This document shows, in pieces, positions 7,917 through 16,468 of a stretch of 32,596 nt of DNA; positions within the stretch are counted from its first letter, which is position 1, and each line of letters begins with the position of its first letter. The notes beneath the pieces are model-generated. The model saw nothing but the letters and a program-made list of their open reading frames with translations, had not been told where the DNA came from and ran no database searches. This DNA comes from Candidatus Poribacteria bacterium (lineage in GTDB: Bacteria; Poribacteria; WGA-4E; WGA-3G): NCBI GenBank assembly GCA_003635255.1, contig PYJC01000009.1:1-32596 (forward strand). Direction: 5' to 3'. The position numbers were made by a program, and so were the translations under genes.

Positions 7917-8909
7917 TTAACCCTCCCTGAGTTCTTGCCCCTTCAGTTTTACGTCGTTGATACACCCTCTTCCGTTTTCTTCAATATCCTGTATAAAAGC
8001 AGGCAAAGTGACAGATTTTTTTAACCAGACATCAAACACAACGATGGCAGTCCCATCTGGGTTTTCGACCACATTGGCTAGCTGCCACCGTTTGGTACTC
8101 GATTCAAGAATTTGGACAGTTGATTTTTTGGCGACATTGACCTTCGTGGTGTGCACTTCGATCTGGGCATTATAAAGGTTTTCGGTGGCAATGCCCTCTT
8201 CGCCAGGGGCTGGCCCCCATTTTCGAGAATCATCGATTCTCCAGCCAGATAGTACTTCCGGTTGTGCGCCAAAATTGCTTTTCCACACACCCAGAGTTAT
8301 GGTGACGAAAACCAGGGATGCAAGGTAAGCCACTAAAATAAGCTGGGTCCCCGCCGCGAGCCCTATCCCGATAGCCATAAGCATATATACGGAATCCATC
8401 GGTTCTTCAAGTGAAGTGCGAAAACGGACAGCGGCCACGATACCTGCTAAACTGAACGCAAGGGCAATACTATCCTTGACCAAAAAAACAACTAACGATA
8501 TGGCAATAGGTATAACGAGCAAAGTGTGTGCGAAGGATTGACTGTAGTTCTTGCGCGGTCGCGTCCAACGATATAACCAAGTAATCGGGAGCGTAACCCA
8601 AAATGCCATTGCCAGAGCGACCATAACCGGAATGGTGCGTGCTGGATCAACAAATGTGACCATGAGCAAGACTTCTTTGATATTTCCTTCAACAAGTGTG
8701 GCAACCCCCTCTTTGATTTTCTCCAGGTCACCCTGTTCGCCTTCAAAGAGGCGTTCACGCCCTTGGACACGTTCACGCTCTTGGGAGACATAAATGAGAA
8801 TTTGGGGGAAGAGGTGAAAAATCCCGCCGAGAGCCAAAAGCCATGCGAGATAATAAACAACGAGACGTATAATTATGTTGTTGAGTATGCCATATATCTT
8901 GTTGAGCAT
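7917..8909 (-). CDS. DUF4956 integral membrane protein
   Basis: 330 residues with AGGAGA before the ATG. Helices near residues 15-40, 90-115, 128-160 and 170-205. The segment from residue 130, SFAHTLLVIPIAISLVVFLV, then SIALAFSLAGIVAAVRFRTSLEEPMDSVYM and a second glycine-rich helix, carries the diagnostic FSLxGxxxxxRFRT...PxD signature of DUF4956. A soluble C-terminal domain of about 120 residues follows (TVQILESSTKRW to DVKLKGQELREG). From memory, DUF4956 proteins often neighbour VTC-type polyphosphate polymerases and CotH-type kinases; here the neighbour is a secreted kinase-like/barrel fusion, a related association. It starts 24 nt after the barrel gene. The cellular role is unknown. Confidence 0.82.
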   Translation of the reverse strand: MLNKIYGILNNIIIRLVVYYLAWLLALGGIFHLFPQILIYVSQERERVQGRERLFEGEQGDLEKIKEGVATLVEGNIKEVLLMVTFVDPARTIPVMVALAMAFWVTLPITWLYRWTRPRKNYSQSFAHTLLVIPIAISLVVFLVKDSIALAFSLAGIVAAVRFRTSLEEPMDSVYMLMAIGIGLAAGTQLILVAYLASLVFVTITLGVWKSNFGAQPEVLSGWRIDDSRKWGPAPGEEGIATENLYNAQIEVHTTKVNVAKKSTVQILESSTKRWQLANVVENPDGTAIVVFDVWLKKSVTLPAFIQDIEENGRGCINDVKLKGQELREG

Positions 8910-8933
8910 ACGCTATTTCTCCTATTTGATTGG

Positions 8934-11645
8934 CTAAAACATGAAGCCAGCCCGCAGATACACGCCTGTCAGGTCATCGCCATTGATGACCGCAACGCTC
9001 AAGGTCTGCTTGCGCTTGAGAAAAGAGAGCCAGAATCCACCGCCGGTACCGGTGTGCCATTTGTCGGCATCGTTTGGATCTTCGGCGTAAAATACACGCC
9101 CGGCATCAACTGCCATGAACACGCCGAATTCCCCTGGCACTATGAAGTTGATTGGGAGCAGAACAAGTCGCAATTCGACATTCCCATACAGCGAGGTATC
9201 TCCAGCGAACCGGTTTTTCCGAAAACCGCGTATATGGCTATCAGATAGACCGGTAGCGGCAAAGCCGGGACCGCCGAGGAAGGCACTTTCGTGGAAAGGA
9301 AAAGTTCCCCATACTTTTTTTCCACCTACTCTCAGAGCGAGGGTCGGGGTCGTCGGAATAGGAACGGTTACATAAGTGTGTACGCTTCCATCTATGCTGC
9401 CAAAGGGAGAGTCCACATTCCAGACTGCTGGGTAGATGGCTCCGGCAGCCTTGAGCAAAGCCCCATGCGTTGGATACGCTGGATTGTTACGCGTGTCGTA
9501 CATGATTTCACCCGCCGCGCCTACCTGACCGAAGTGCTCCGTGCCGTACACCGGACGATCCAGGGAGTAGATGAATTTGTCCGCGTTCGCCTTTGGTGAC
9601 GTGTTTGAATACTTGAGGATCGGTCCCAGGCGCATGCTCAATTCCGAGCGAAGCGGTTCCGTAGGCCCCCCAGGCACCTCTTCATCATGCGCTCTCTTCC
9701 GAAAATAGAGGGAGGGTGCGAAAGCGATATGACTCTGTTCCACCTTATAGAAGGAAGACGGTTCTGAAATCTGAGTATCGTTACCGAAGCCATTGAACCG
9801 AATTATCTGGATTCCGGAGTACTTGAAGTGAACCCTCGCGTCGAGATCGGGCAGGACGCGGCGAAAGTCGCCGGTATAGGCGGCAAAAGGCTCGAAACCA
9901 TTAGTGGCAAGTCCAACGTTGAAAGCGTGCCGCGAAGCGAAAGGGACTTTTCGATAGCCGAAATACATCCGGGTGTGGTGTGCCCGCAAGAACAGACCCA
10001 GATCCGGATTTACCGCAAGGCTCGGGTAAGTAAATGTGTGCTTGCCCCAGTCTAGGGCATACCGTGCAAGTGAAAAGGGGAGCCATGAGGGAGGACGCTC
10101 GTAGGCGTTCTTATCGATTTTCGCGCCCTTGCCTTTAACAAATTGGTTTTTCCCACGAGAATCATAGAACCGGGTCTTTGAGGCATCCGCCTCGGACGCG
10201 TTTGTGAAGGTGTCGTCCCCACCGCCACCATCAATGCGCACGGCAATGCGAGCCTTGGTCCCTGATATCTCCACACGGTCCGCTCCGCCCCGGAGGTATA
10301 TTCGGACTTCGCGGGTCTCTTTGGGGTGGAACGTCCTCTGGAAATAGGGTGCTTTTCTTTTTCCATCAGCCCCTTCTATGAGCCCGACACGGACACTCAA
10401 ATCACCACTCGATGTATGCTCACACTCGACGTACTCGTTTTGATCGGTTGCATAGACTTCGGGTTGGCGGGTAATCAACCTATAGTATCTGCTGGCAAAT
10501 TTAGGCAATGCGTCCCGTCTTGATTTGAGTGCCTCAGTAAGCGATGCCCCAATGATCTCGTAATACGGCTGTGGAAGCTTCCGTACTGCATCTTCAATGA
10601 CTGGGTCCGGTAGCTCCGTGCAAAACTCGCTTACTATTGAATCCCATGCAGCCTTATCGAGTTCAATAAGGAACTCGCGATCCAGTTCCCAACCCGTAAT
10701 CGTCGGACCTACCAGTCCCGGATACTTATCGTCGAAATCGAGGAGAACGGGGATCCCTCTCCGCGCTGCTGCCATGACGACCCCGTTGAGGTTACTAAAA
10801 GCGTGGTCGCGATCCTCCGGTATTGGAATCCATGTATACCTCTCACCATCGGGAAACCGCGCCCATCTCCACTGACCCGCATGACGGTCCTTGTCGCTGA
10901 CGAGAAAATCCATCAATCTCGCCTTTAGAAAGGCACGGGCATCAACGCGGTTGGAAGGCGTTTCTTCCAAATGCTCCCGCAGCTTCTCCGTTCCGCTGAT
11001 CTGTCGAGAACCGGCGAAGCCGGGCGTATTGTCGGCGCCTTCAGAGGGGTGTTCCTGTAGCGTTCCTATGAGGCCGGCAAATTGCTCACGGTACTCCTTG
11101 AGCCTGGGATCATCTGGAATAATGACGAGTGTATGCTTAGAATGGAGGATACCCGTGGCTTCCATCAGCGGATCAATTACGAGAGCCCCTGTCGGCAGAA
11201 GCGCGCTAACCATGTTCTGAAGGAAGTCGTCGGCAATCGTACCCTTGAGTTGGTCCCAGATCCGTTTGGTGGGATCCTTGTCCAGTGAACGAACCGTATA
11301 CCGGCGACCATCCGCCCCTGTAAAATGGAGGGATACGGACTGTCCGAATCCGCCAGTGCGAAGCGGTGTCAGCCCACCCCCCACGCTGTCGAGGTCGAGG
11401 ACTGCAACTTCGATTGGAATGGTCCAGAGATCTCGGTAGCCGCTGCCGTAGAACCAACGTTTGAACTTGCTGGCACGGAACCTTTCTCCCGGGACGACTA
11501 CGTGGGTCCTGGCACCCTGTGGCGGAATAGAGCGATGAATCCGGTATCCTGGAGGAGGTAGATCCTTCTGAGGTATCGATTCTGCCTGAACAGAAAAAGC
11601 AAGCACCAATGAAAGTAAAAGGGCGTTCCACTTGGAAAATATCAT
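8934..11645 (-). CDS. Secreted kinase-like domain fused to BamA/D15-type outer-membrane barrel
   Basis: 903 residues from the ATG at 11645, chosen because GGAGG sits 7 nt upstream and a signal peptide follows (FSKWNALLLSLVLAFSVQAES). Residues about 50-400 hold a kinase-like core: YTVRSLDKDPTK near 115-126 (candidate nucleotide-binding lysine), DKDRHAGQWRW with Asp251, Asp253 and His255 (like the D-x-D-R-H catalytic loop of HipA/CotH/FAM20-type kinases), and PIPEDRDHAF with Asp278 and Asp280 (metal-binding, DFG-like). A beta linker with one RTX-like GGGGDDTF segment follows, then a D15 barrel: YDTRNNPAYPTHGA, FLGGPGFAATGL, HIRGFRKNRFAGD and a terminal Phe (AGFMF), the usual barrel-insertion signal. 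The barrel call is firm. The kinase call rests on short motifs and activity is unproven. First gene of a three-gene operon. Confidence 0.78.
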   Translation of the reverse strand: MIFSKWNALLLSLVLAFSVQAESIPQKDLPPPGYRIHRSIPPQGARTHVVVPGERFRASKFKRWFYGSGYRDLWTIPIEVAVLDLDSVGGGLTPLRTGGFGQSVSLHFTGADGRRYTVRSLDKDPTKRIWDQLKGTIADDFLQNMVSALLPTGALVIDPLMEATGILHSKHTLVIIPDDPRLKEYREQFAGLIGTLQEHPSEGADNTPGFAGSRQISGTEKLREHLEETPSNRVDARAFLKARLMDFLVSDKDRHAGQWRWARFPDGERYTWIPIPEDRDHAFSNLNGVVMAAARRGIPVLLDFDDKYPGLVGPTITGWELDREFLIELDKAAWDSIVSEFCTELPDPVIEDAVRKLPQPYYEIIGASLTEALKSRRDALPKFASRYYRLITRQPEVYATDQNEYVECEHTSSGDLSVRVGLIEGADGKRKAPYFQRTFHPKETREVRIYLRGGADRVEISGTKARIAVRIDGGGGDDTFTNASEADASKTRFYDSRGKNQFVKGKGAKIDKNAYERPPSWLPFSLARYALDWGKHTFTYPSLAVNPDLGLFLRAHHTRMYFGYRKVPFASRHAFNVGLATNGFEPFAAYTGDFRRVLPDLDARVHFKYSGIQIIRFNGFGNDTQISEPSSFYKVEQSHIAFAPSLYFRKRAHDEEVPGGPTEPLRSELSMRLGPILKYSNTSPKANADKFIYSLDRPVYGTEHFGQVGAAGEIMYDTRNNPAYPTHGALLKAAGAIYPAVWNVDSPFGSIDGSVHTYVTVPIPTTPTLALRVGGKKVWGTFPFHESAFLGGPGFAATGLSDSHIRGFRKNRFAGDTSLYGNVELRLVLLPINFIVPGEFGVFMAVDAGRVFYAEDPNDADKWHTGTGGGFWLSFLKRKQTLSVAVINGDDLTGVYLRAGFMF

Positions 11646-11685
11646 TAATATACCTCCGTCCCGATAGAAAGGACAAAAAAGGGGC

Positions 11686-11715
11686 ATCATATTTGCTTTG
11701 CAAAAACCGTGCCAA
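11686..11715 (-). promoter_or_regulatory. Candidate sigma70-type promoter of the barrel-kinase/DUF4956/propeller operon
   Basis: On the minus strand, TTGGCA (11710-11715) and TATGAT (11686-11691) are separated by 18 nt. The predicted start of transcription is about 33 nt before the ATG at 11645. Confidence 0.45.
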
Positions 11716-12131
11716 CGCTTCCAACTTTTTGATTTGTCATTGTATGTTCTACGGGTCCACGTCCGACACAACCTTGTAAAATCGGGGTTTCTAACGTCTT
11801 ATTAATTCTAAACCCAATGAAAACTCGTTTCACTAAGCCGTGTAAAACCGCAAAAATTTTTGTGGTGCTTGCCAAAGTTTTTAGGTTCACAAAAGATTTT
11901 GGTTTTGCCAAAAGGAACGCTCCATACATTGGTTCACGAAGGGCCCGAGAAGACAAGTAGCATAAAACGCTATGGTAAGTCTATTTTAAATATTATTCAA
12001 GTTAAAAATAATCAAGGCTATATCTAACTCTATACTATACGATACTTTACGACCAAAAGCAAATTATACAGGGCTATTTAGTTTTCGGTTTTTTCTCAGC
12101 GAGAGAATACCAAAACAGGTGAGATCACCTA

Positions 12132-12323
12132 TCAGAGGCAGTATGGCATCAGTAGTCTCTCAGTAGAAGTCGCATCCGCAGAAGCCTTAACTACGCTCTT
12201 TTGCGCCCCGCTATCCATCGCGAGAAATACAAGTTCTGAATCTTCATCCTGATTTTTTGATTGACTTATGTCTCTAAAACTTGTATCCTTATCAAGAATT
12301 AACACGTTTCTACCCGAAGGGTG
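12132..12323 (-). pseudogene. Coding-like remnant, unrecognised
   Basis: A 64-codon open stretch with no good start codon, ending in TGA at 12132. It reads HPSGRNVLILDKD, later DEDSELVFLAMDSGAQ, and is vaguely reminiscent of TolB/WD40-like propeller blades. An in-frame TAG at 12324-12326 separates it from more coding-like sequence upstream (KWYVDFLGNAS), which suggests a decayed gene. This is weak evidence; it may be chance. Confidence 0.25.
12261..12289 (+). promoter_or_regulatory. Candidate promoter for the glycosyltransferase gene
   Basis: TTGACT (12261-12266), a 17-nt spacer and TATCCT (12284-12289). The leader to the ATG at 12405 would be about 110 nt. Confidence 0.4.
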
Positions 12324-12404
12324 CTATGAAGCGTTACCCAAGAAGTCAACATACCATTTCGTCAAAAACGGGTGCGTCAGTTAGGCAATACCCTGATTAA
12401 AAAC

Positions 12405-13595
12405 ATGAAAATCCTTTTCCTATCGCCCACCGTGCCGTTTCCACTCACCGATGGCGGACGCATTCGGGTGTTTAACCTCCTCAAACAGATTGGAAAAAAA
12501 AGTGATGTGACCCTGCTCGCGTTGGAGACACAACCGACAGATGCGGAAGGGGTTGCGCAGCTGCAGCAGTTCGGTATTCAGGTACACCTCGTTCCCAACG
12601 CACCGACACTCCCACGCGTCTCGTTCCGTACACTTGCTAACGCTTTCTTTGAACGACAGCCTATCACCGTCGCACGCTACGCGCTGCCTGCCTATCGTCA
12701 GAAATTTAGGGAGTTAGTCGCGACTGAAAACTTTAATATCGTCCATTATGAGATGTTCCACACGGCACAGTTTCGGACAGACACTGACCTCCCCGGTGTG
12801 CTTTCACAGCAGAACGTTGATTCTGCGATCTGGCGGCGACTCTGTGGTGAAACGGCCAATCCGTTCTATAAATTCGCGTACTGGACGCAGCAACTTGCAT
12901 TCCAACGCTATGAACGGGTACTAAGTCCGAAGTTCGATGCTGTCACGTGTACCTCTGCTATTGATGCCGCCGTTTTTCAACGACATTGTTCGGAAGACAA
13001 TATTGAGATTATCCCGAACGGTGTAGATGTTACGCACTACCAACCCGACTTTACATCCGAAGCCCCAGCGCACCTTATCTATATCGGGAGCATGGATTGG
13101 TATCCAAATGAAGACGCTGTCGCCTTCTTTGCTGACGAGATTTTACCCGGCATTCAAGACAAAGTGTCGGATGTCCAATTTTCGATCGTCGGCGGGAATC
13201 CATCGGCACGTGTGCAAAGGTTGGCAGAGAGGGAAGGCGTTGTTGTCACGGGACGTGTGCCGGAGATTAAACCCTATTTCGCTGAAGCGACGGTCTTTGT
13301 CGTGCCGTTACGCATCGGGAGCGGCACGCGCCTGAAAATCCTTGAAGCGTTGGCAATGGGTAAAGCGATTGTCTCTACCACTGTCGGCGCGGAGGGTTTG
13401 GATCTCAAAAACGGTGAAGAAATCTTTATCGCTGACGAACCGACAACCTTCGCTGATGCTGTCACTCAACTCCTCACAGATGCATCACTCCGTCGTAGGA
13501 TTGGCGAAAATGGACGCGCCCGCGTCGAGCGAGATTACGACTGGCGCAGCATCGGCGAGAAACTCCATCAACTCTATACCAAAATTCTCGACTAA
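12405..13595 (+). CDS. GT4-family glycosyltransferase (GT-B fold), exosortase-cluster/sugar-transferase type
   Basis: 396 residues from MKILFLSPTVPFPLTDGGRIR, whose opening G-G-x-x-R-x-x-N loop is typical of GT-B enzymes. A GTG at 12372 is a possible earlier start; neither has a good ribosome binding site. The C-terminal half has the donor-binding signature of GT4: IEIIPNGVDVTHY, IYIGSMDWYPNEDAV, VVTGRVPEIKPYF and PLRIGSGTRLKILEALAMGKAIVSTTVGAEGL, the last holding the E-x7-E-like element. The enzyme should transfer a nucleotide-activated sugar to a lipid or polysaccharide acceptor at the inner membrane. It resembles TIGR03087-like transferases found with exosortase loci, but no exosortase is present here. 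Substrate not inferable. Confidence 0.87.
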   Translation: MKILFLSPTVPFPLTDGGRIRVFNLLKQIGKKSDVTLLALETQPTDAEGVAQLQQFGIQVHLVPNAPTLPRVSFRTLANAFFERQPITVARYALPAYRQKFRELVATENFNIVHYEMFHTAQFRTDTDLPGVLSQQNVDSAIWRRLCGETANPFYKFAYWTQQLAFQRYERVLSPKFDAVTCTSAIDAAVFQRHCSEDNIEIIPNGVDVTHYQPDFTSEAPAHLIYIGSMDWYPNEDAVAFFADEILPGIQDKVSDVQFSIVGGNPSARVQRLAEREGVVVTGRVPEIKPYFAEATVFVVPLRIGSGTRLKILEALAMGKAIVSTTVGAEGLDLKNGEEIFIADEPTTFADAVTQLLTDASLRRRIGENGRARVERDYDWRSIGEKLHQLYTKILD

Positions 13596-13678
13596 GATCG
13601 TCAAAGCGTCAACCCAAAAAGTCAGGGCCATTCAATTTTAAGAAATTATTGGGTTTCACGTCTTTTTTTTAAAGATCC

Positions 13679-13720
13679 GGTTCGGTTAGGAGGGAAACAC
13701 CCCAGCAAAAACACCGAACC
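13679..13720. repeat. Palindromic intergenic repeat
   Basis: Perfect 8-bp arms GGTTCGGT (13679-13686) and ACCGAACC (13713-13720) around a 26-nt loop. It follows a run of eight T residues, and may act in terminating the glycosyltransferase transcript. Confidence 0.45.
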
Positions 13721-13783
13721 TACCGGGCCTGGGAGTGAAAATTCGATCGAAAAATGGACAATTGAATGACCCTGCCCAAAAAG

Positions 13784-13812
13784 TTGATTTTCTTTTTCCG
13801 ATGTGCTAATAT
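13784..13812 (+). promoter_or_regulatory. Candidate sigma70-type promoter of the LamG gene
   Basis: TTGATT (13784-13789) and TAATAT (13807-13812) with a 17-nt spacer. Transcription would begin about 55 nt before the ATG at 13875. Confidence 0.55.
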
Positions 13813-13874
13813 ATAGCCAACTTGAACGAAACCCTCCAGTCTCAATAACAAACCACTTAAAAGGAGCAATTCCG

Positions 13875-14642
13875 ATGAAAATCCTTACGTTATTTTTGGC
13901 AATCACTTTTTTGCTGATGAGTGCCACTTTAGGGATTACCGGTGAAGACCCAGATATGGTGGCGTACTACCCGTTTGACGGTAACCCAGAAGACGCAACT
14001 GGAAACGATAATCACGGTGAGATTACAGGCGGATCCAAGTGGGTTAAAGGCAAATTTGGAGACGCGCTTGAACTTGATGCGGCTGCTTATGTCGAGATGC
14101 AAGCCTCCGACTCGCTCCACGGTGACCTTTTCAAAGCGGATCCGTTCACAATTTCTGCTTGGATAAATCCTAACTTTGAGGGCACCACGTGGGAACACAT
14201 CTGGCGAAGTCTACCGTCCGGTGTTGGACACAACACTTTATTCATTAACAAGGACCAAGGGCTTATCTCTTGGCGTGGACGGGTCGGCGGATGGACAGTC
14301 CTATGTCAAAGCGACGGGGGGATCGTCGAAGCGGATAAGTGGATGCACGTAGCCGTCACAGGTGATGGCGATAAATTCAAACTTTATGCCAATGGTGAGA
14401 TAGTCGCCGAGACGGACTTTCAAGAAACCGATGGCGGGAACGTCACTTATCGCATGGGTGGTTCCGGTGGCGAGACCTTTGCCGGTTTATTGGACGATTA
14501 CGCTGTCTTCTCCCGTGACTTAGACGAAGATGAGATTAATTTGATAATGGAAGGTGTTGAGACGTTCCTGCCGGTTGAACCGAAAGGTAAACTCGCAACA
14601 CAATGGGCAGACCTCAAACGCTCAGGAGTAACACAACGTTAA
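13875..14642 (+). CDS. Secreted LamG/concanavalin A-like protein with conserved C-terminal tag
   Basis: 255 residues from an ATG with AAGGAG at good spacing. Signal peptide MKILTLFLAITFLLMSATLG. Residues about 28-235 form a LamG-like lectin/glucanase domain: MVAYYPFDGNPEDATGND, GKFGDALELDAAAYVEM, FTISAWINPNF, WMHVAVTGDGDKFKLYANGEIV and FAGLLDDYAVFSRDLDEDEI, all hallmark strands of this family. Proteins of this kind bind glycans or other extracellular ligands. The tail FLPVEPKGKLATQWADLKRSGVTQR carries the same C-terminal motif as the three exported proteins at the left of the window, although the domains are unrelated. It appears to be a single-gene transcription unit with its own promoter. 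Confidence 0.88.
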   Translation: MKILTLFLAITFLLMSATLGITGEDPDMVAYYPFDGNPEDATGNDNHGEITGGSKWVKGKFGDALELDAAAYVEMQASDSLHGDLFKADPFTISAWINPNFEGTTWEHIWRSLPSGVGHNTLFINKDQGLISWRGRVGGWTVLCQSDGGIVEADKWMHVAVTGDGDKFKLYANGEIVAETDFQETDGGNVTYRMGGSGGETFAGLLDDYAVFSRDLDEDEINLIMEGVETFLPVEPKGKLATQWADLKRSGVTQR

Positions 14643-14663
14643 GAGAGATAATTATTAGACTTG

Positions 14664-14689
14664 TTGACGGGGTTTCCTAACCTCGTCAA
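14664..14689. repeat. Hairpin repeat with GGTTTCCTAACC core, copy 1
   Basis: Arms TTGACG (14664-14669) and CGTCAA (14684-14689) extend an inner GGTT/AACC stem around a TCCT loop; one mismatched pair (14670/14683). The same core recurs 16 bp downstream. Confidence 0.6.
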
Positions 14690-14704
14690 TCCCCAATTAA
14701 GGTA

Positions 14705-14726
14705 GGTGCGGTTTCCTAACCGCACC
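14705..14726. repeat. Hairpin repeat with GGTTTCCTAACC core, copy 2
   Basis: Perfect 9-bp arms GGTGCGGTT and AACCGCACC around the same TCCT loop as copy 1. A half-copy (GCGGTTTCCTAA) lies at 16454-16465 downstream of hsdM. It looks like a REP-like dispersed element; it could also attenuate transcription entering hsdM. Confidence 0.6.
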
Positions 14727-14800
14727 GGATCATCTCCCAATCTCGTTCCTTCTCTCTGACAATTGATAACCGAAAACTATCTTCTAAAGGAAACTAACCC

Positions 14801-16435
14801 TTGCCAAAAAAGAAAATCGAAATAGATCCAACCCAGACCACGCTCCCCTTTCCATCCACAGACGAAGAACATCTGGATATATCCACCCTTGAAACATGGC
14901 TATTAAACGCAGCGAATACGATCCGCGGTGCAAGCGATGCCCCAAAATTCAAGGATTTCATCTTACCCCTAATTTTTTACAAACGACTCTCCGATGTGTT
15001 TGACGACGAGTTCGCTAAACATGTTAAAGAATTCGGTGATGAAGAATCTACACGAGAAATCATCAATCTTGATCTTGAGAACGCACTCAAAACAGGAGAG
15101 AATCCGATTGTCCGTTTTTATATTCCGCAAGAGTATAGTTGGAAGGCACTTCGCAACCATCCCGCCGATGGTCGTTTAGGGGAATTTGTCACCGAGGCGA
15201 TGCGCGAGATCGCACGTCTGAATCCACTACTGCAAGGTGTCCTTGATGTGAAGGACTTCAACGAAAGCCAGAGCGGACAACGCACGCTCGACGAGGAACG
15301 ACTGGAGGCGTTGATTGAAGTGCTGAGCCGGCATCGGCTCGGACTGCAAAATACGGAACCGGACATCCTCGGGCGTGCTTATGAATATCTGTTACGGAAG
15401 TTCGCTGAAGGACAGGGACAGAGCGCGGGCGAGTTCTATACGCCAAAAGAGGTTGGTGAGTTAATGGCGCATCTCCTCAATCCAGAACCCTATACCACTA
15501 TCTACGATCCTGCGTGCGGATCAGGCGGGTTGCTTATCAAAGGGCGGTTGCAATTTGAAGAAATGCATCCGAATGAAAAGAGTCAAGCACCTCAGATATA
15601 CGGACAAGAACTAACACCCACGACCTACGCCATGGCAAAGATGAATGCCTTTCTACACGACTTTATCGGTGCGGATATTCAAATCGGAGACACCTTCCGC
15701 AATCCCCGTTTTGTTGCGAATAATTCATCGCTGCAACGTTTTGACTATGTGGTTGCGAATCCGATGTGGAATCAGAAGGAGTATGACGACGCTTTTTACG
15801 AGAGCGACAGTTGGAACCGATTTTCGGACGGCATCGCGCCGAGCTCCTCCGCAGATTGGGGATGGGTACAGCATATTCTTGCGTCCTTAAAAGACAACGG
15901 ACGCGCCACAATTGTCTTGGATACCGGTGCAGTCTCTCGCGGCTCAGGGAGTCAGAACAACGATCGGGAGCGCGATATCCGCAAAAAGTTTGTGGAGAAA
16001 GACCTGATTGAAGGCGTGATACTTCTACCCGAAAACCTGTTTTACAACACAAGCGCGCCGGGCATCGTTTTACTGCTAAACCCAAACAAACCAGCGGAAC
16101 GTAAAGACCAAATCCTACTCATCAACCTCTCTCAGCACTTCGAGAAGGGAAAACCAAAAAACATCCTCACCGACGATGCGATTGATGCTGCGACAGAAGT
16201 CTATCAGGCGTGGGAATCTCGTGAGAAACTGAGCAGCGTTATCACGTTAGAGGATACCCAGAAAACCGATTACAATCTGAGTCCATCCCAGTTTGTGGAT
16301 GTTGGTGATAAGGTAGAACACCGTCCGGTGAATGAAATTCTGGCGGATTTAACAGAAGCACACATCGCCCGCGAAAAAGCAGATAAGGGATTGGAAGATG
16401 TGTTGGCACAGCTTGGATTGAATGAAAAGCGTTAA
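14801..16435 (+). CDS. hsdM: Type I restriction-modification DNA methyltransferase subunit (M)
   Basis: 544 residues. It modifies adenine at N6 in the recognition sequence as part of an M2S or R2M2S complex. The start is a TTG with AAAGGA upstream; no ATG exists before residue 100, and the N-terminal HsdM_N segment (LETWLLNAANTIRG, KFKDFILPLIFYKRLSDVFDDE) requires it. The SAM motif is YDPACGSGGLLIKG (Asp236). The catalytic motif is VVANPMWNQ (Asn320), with Met in place of the second Pro of NPP-Y/F/W. GQELTPTTYAMAKMNAFLH and VILLPENLFYNTSAPGIVLLLN are classic HsdM blocks. First gene of the hsd cluster, separated from hsdS by two extra genes. Composition matches the general chromosome more than the AT-rich insert that follows. 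Confidence 0.95.
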   Translation: MPKKKIEIDPTQTTLPFPSTDEEHLDISTLETWLLNAANTIRGASDAPKFKDFILPLIFYKRLSDVFDDEFAKHVKEFGDEESTREIINLDLENALKTGENPIVRFYIPQEYSWKALRNHPADGRLGEFVTEAMREIARLNPLLQGVLDVKDFNESQSGQRTLDEERLEALIEVLSRHRLGLQNTEPDILGRAYEYLLRKFAEGQGQSAGEFYTPKEVGELMAHLLNPEPYTTIYDPACGSGGLLIKGRLQFEEMHPNEKSQAPQIYGQELTPTTYAMAKMNAFLHDFIGADIQIGDTFRNPRFVANNSSLQRFDYVVANPMWNQKEYDDAFYESDSWNRFSDGIAPSSSADWGWVQHILASLKDNGRATIVLDTGAVSRGSGSQNNDRERDIRKKFVEKDLIEGVILLPENLFYNTSAPGIVLLLNPNKPAERKDQILLINLSQHFEKGKPKNILTDDAIDAATEVYQAWESREKLSSVITLEDTQKTDYNLSPSQFVDVGDKVEHRPVNEILADLTEAHIAREKADKGLEDVLAQLGLNEKR

Positions 16436-16468
16436 AAACTTAGAATGGTCCGAGCGGTTTCCTAAATC

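Larger units (their letters stand above)
11646..12404. other. 759-bp intergenic region between divergent genes
   Basis: AT-rich, no convincing intact gene. It holds the leader and candidate promoter of the minus-strand envelope operon, a candidate promoter for the glycosyltransferase, a 14-bp palindrome AGGTGA-GA-TCACCT (12117-12130) that could be an operator, and an antisense coding-like remnant (12132-12323). An 89-codon minus frame at 11687-11956 has no recognisable similarity and no clear ribosome binding site, so I do not call it. Confidence 0.5.

Noticed and set aside
11687..11956. 89-codon minus-strand frame upstream of the kinase-barrel gene
   Set aside because: No ribosome binding site or recognisable motif, and it overlaps the candidate promoter of the next gene.
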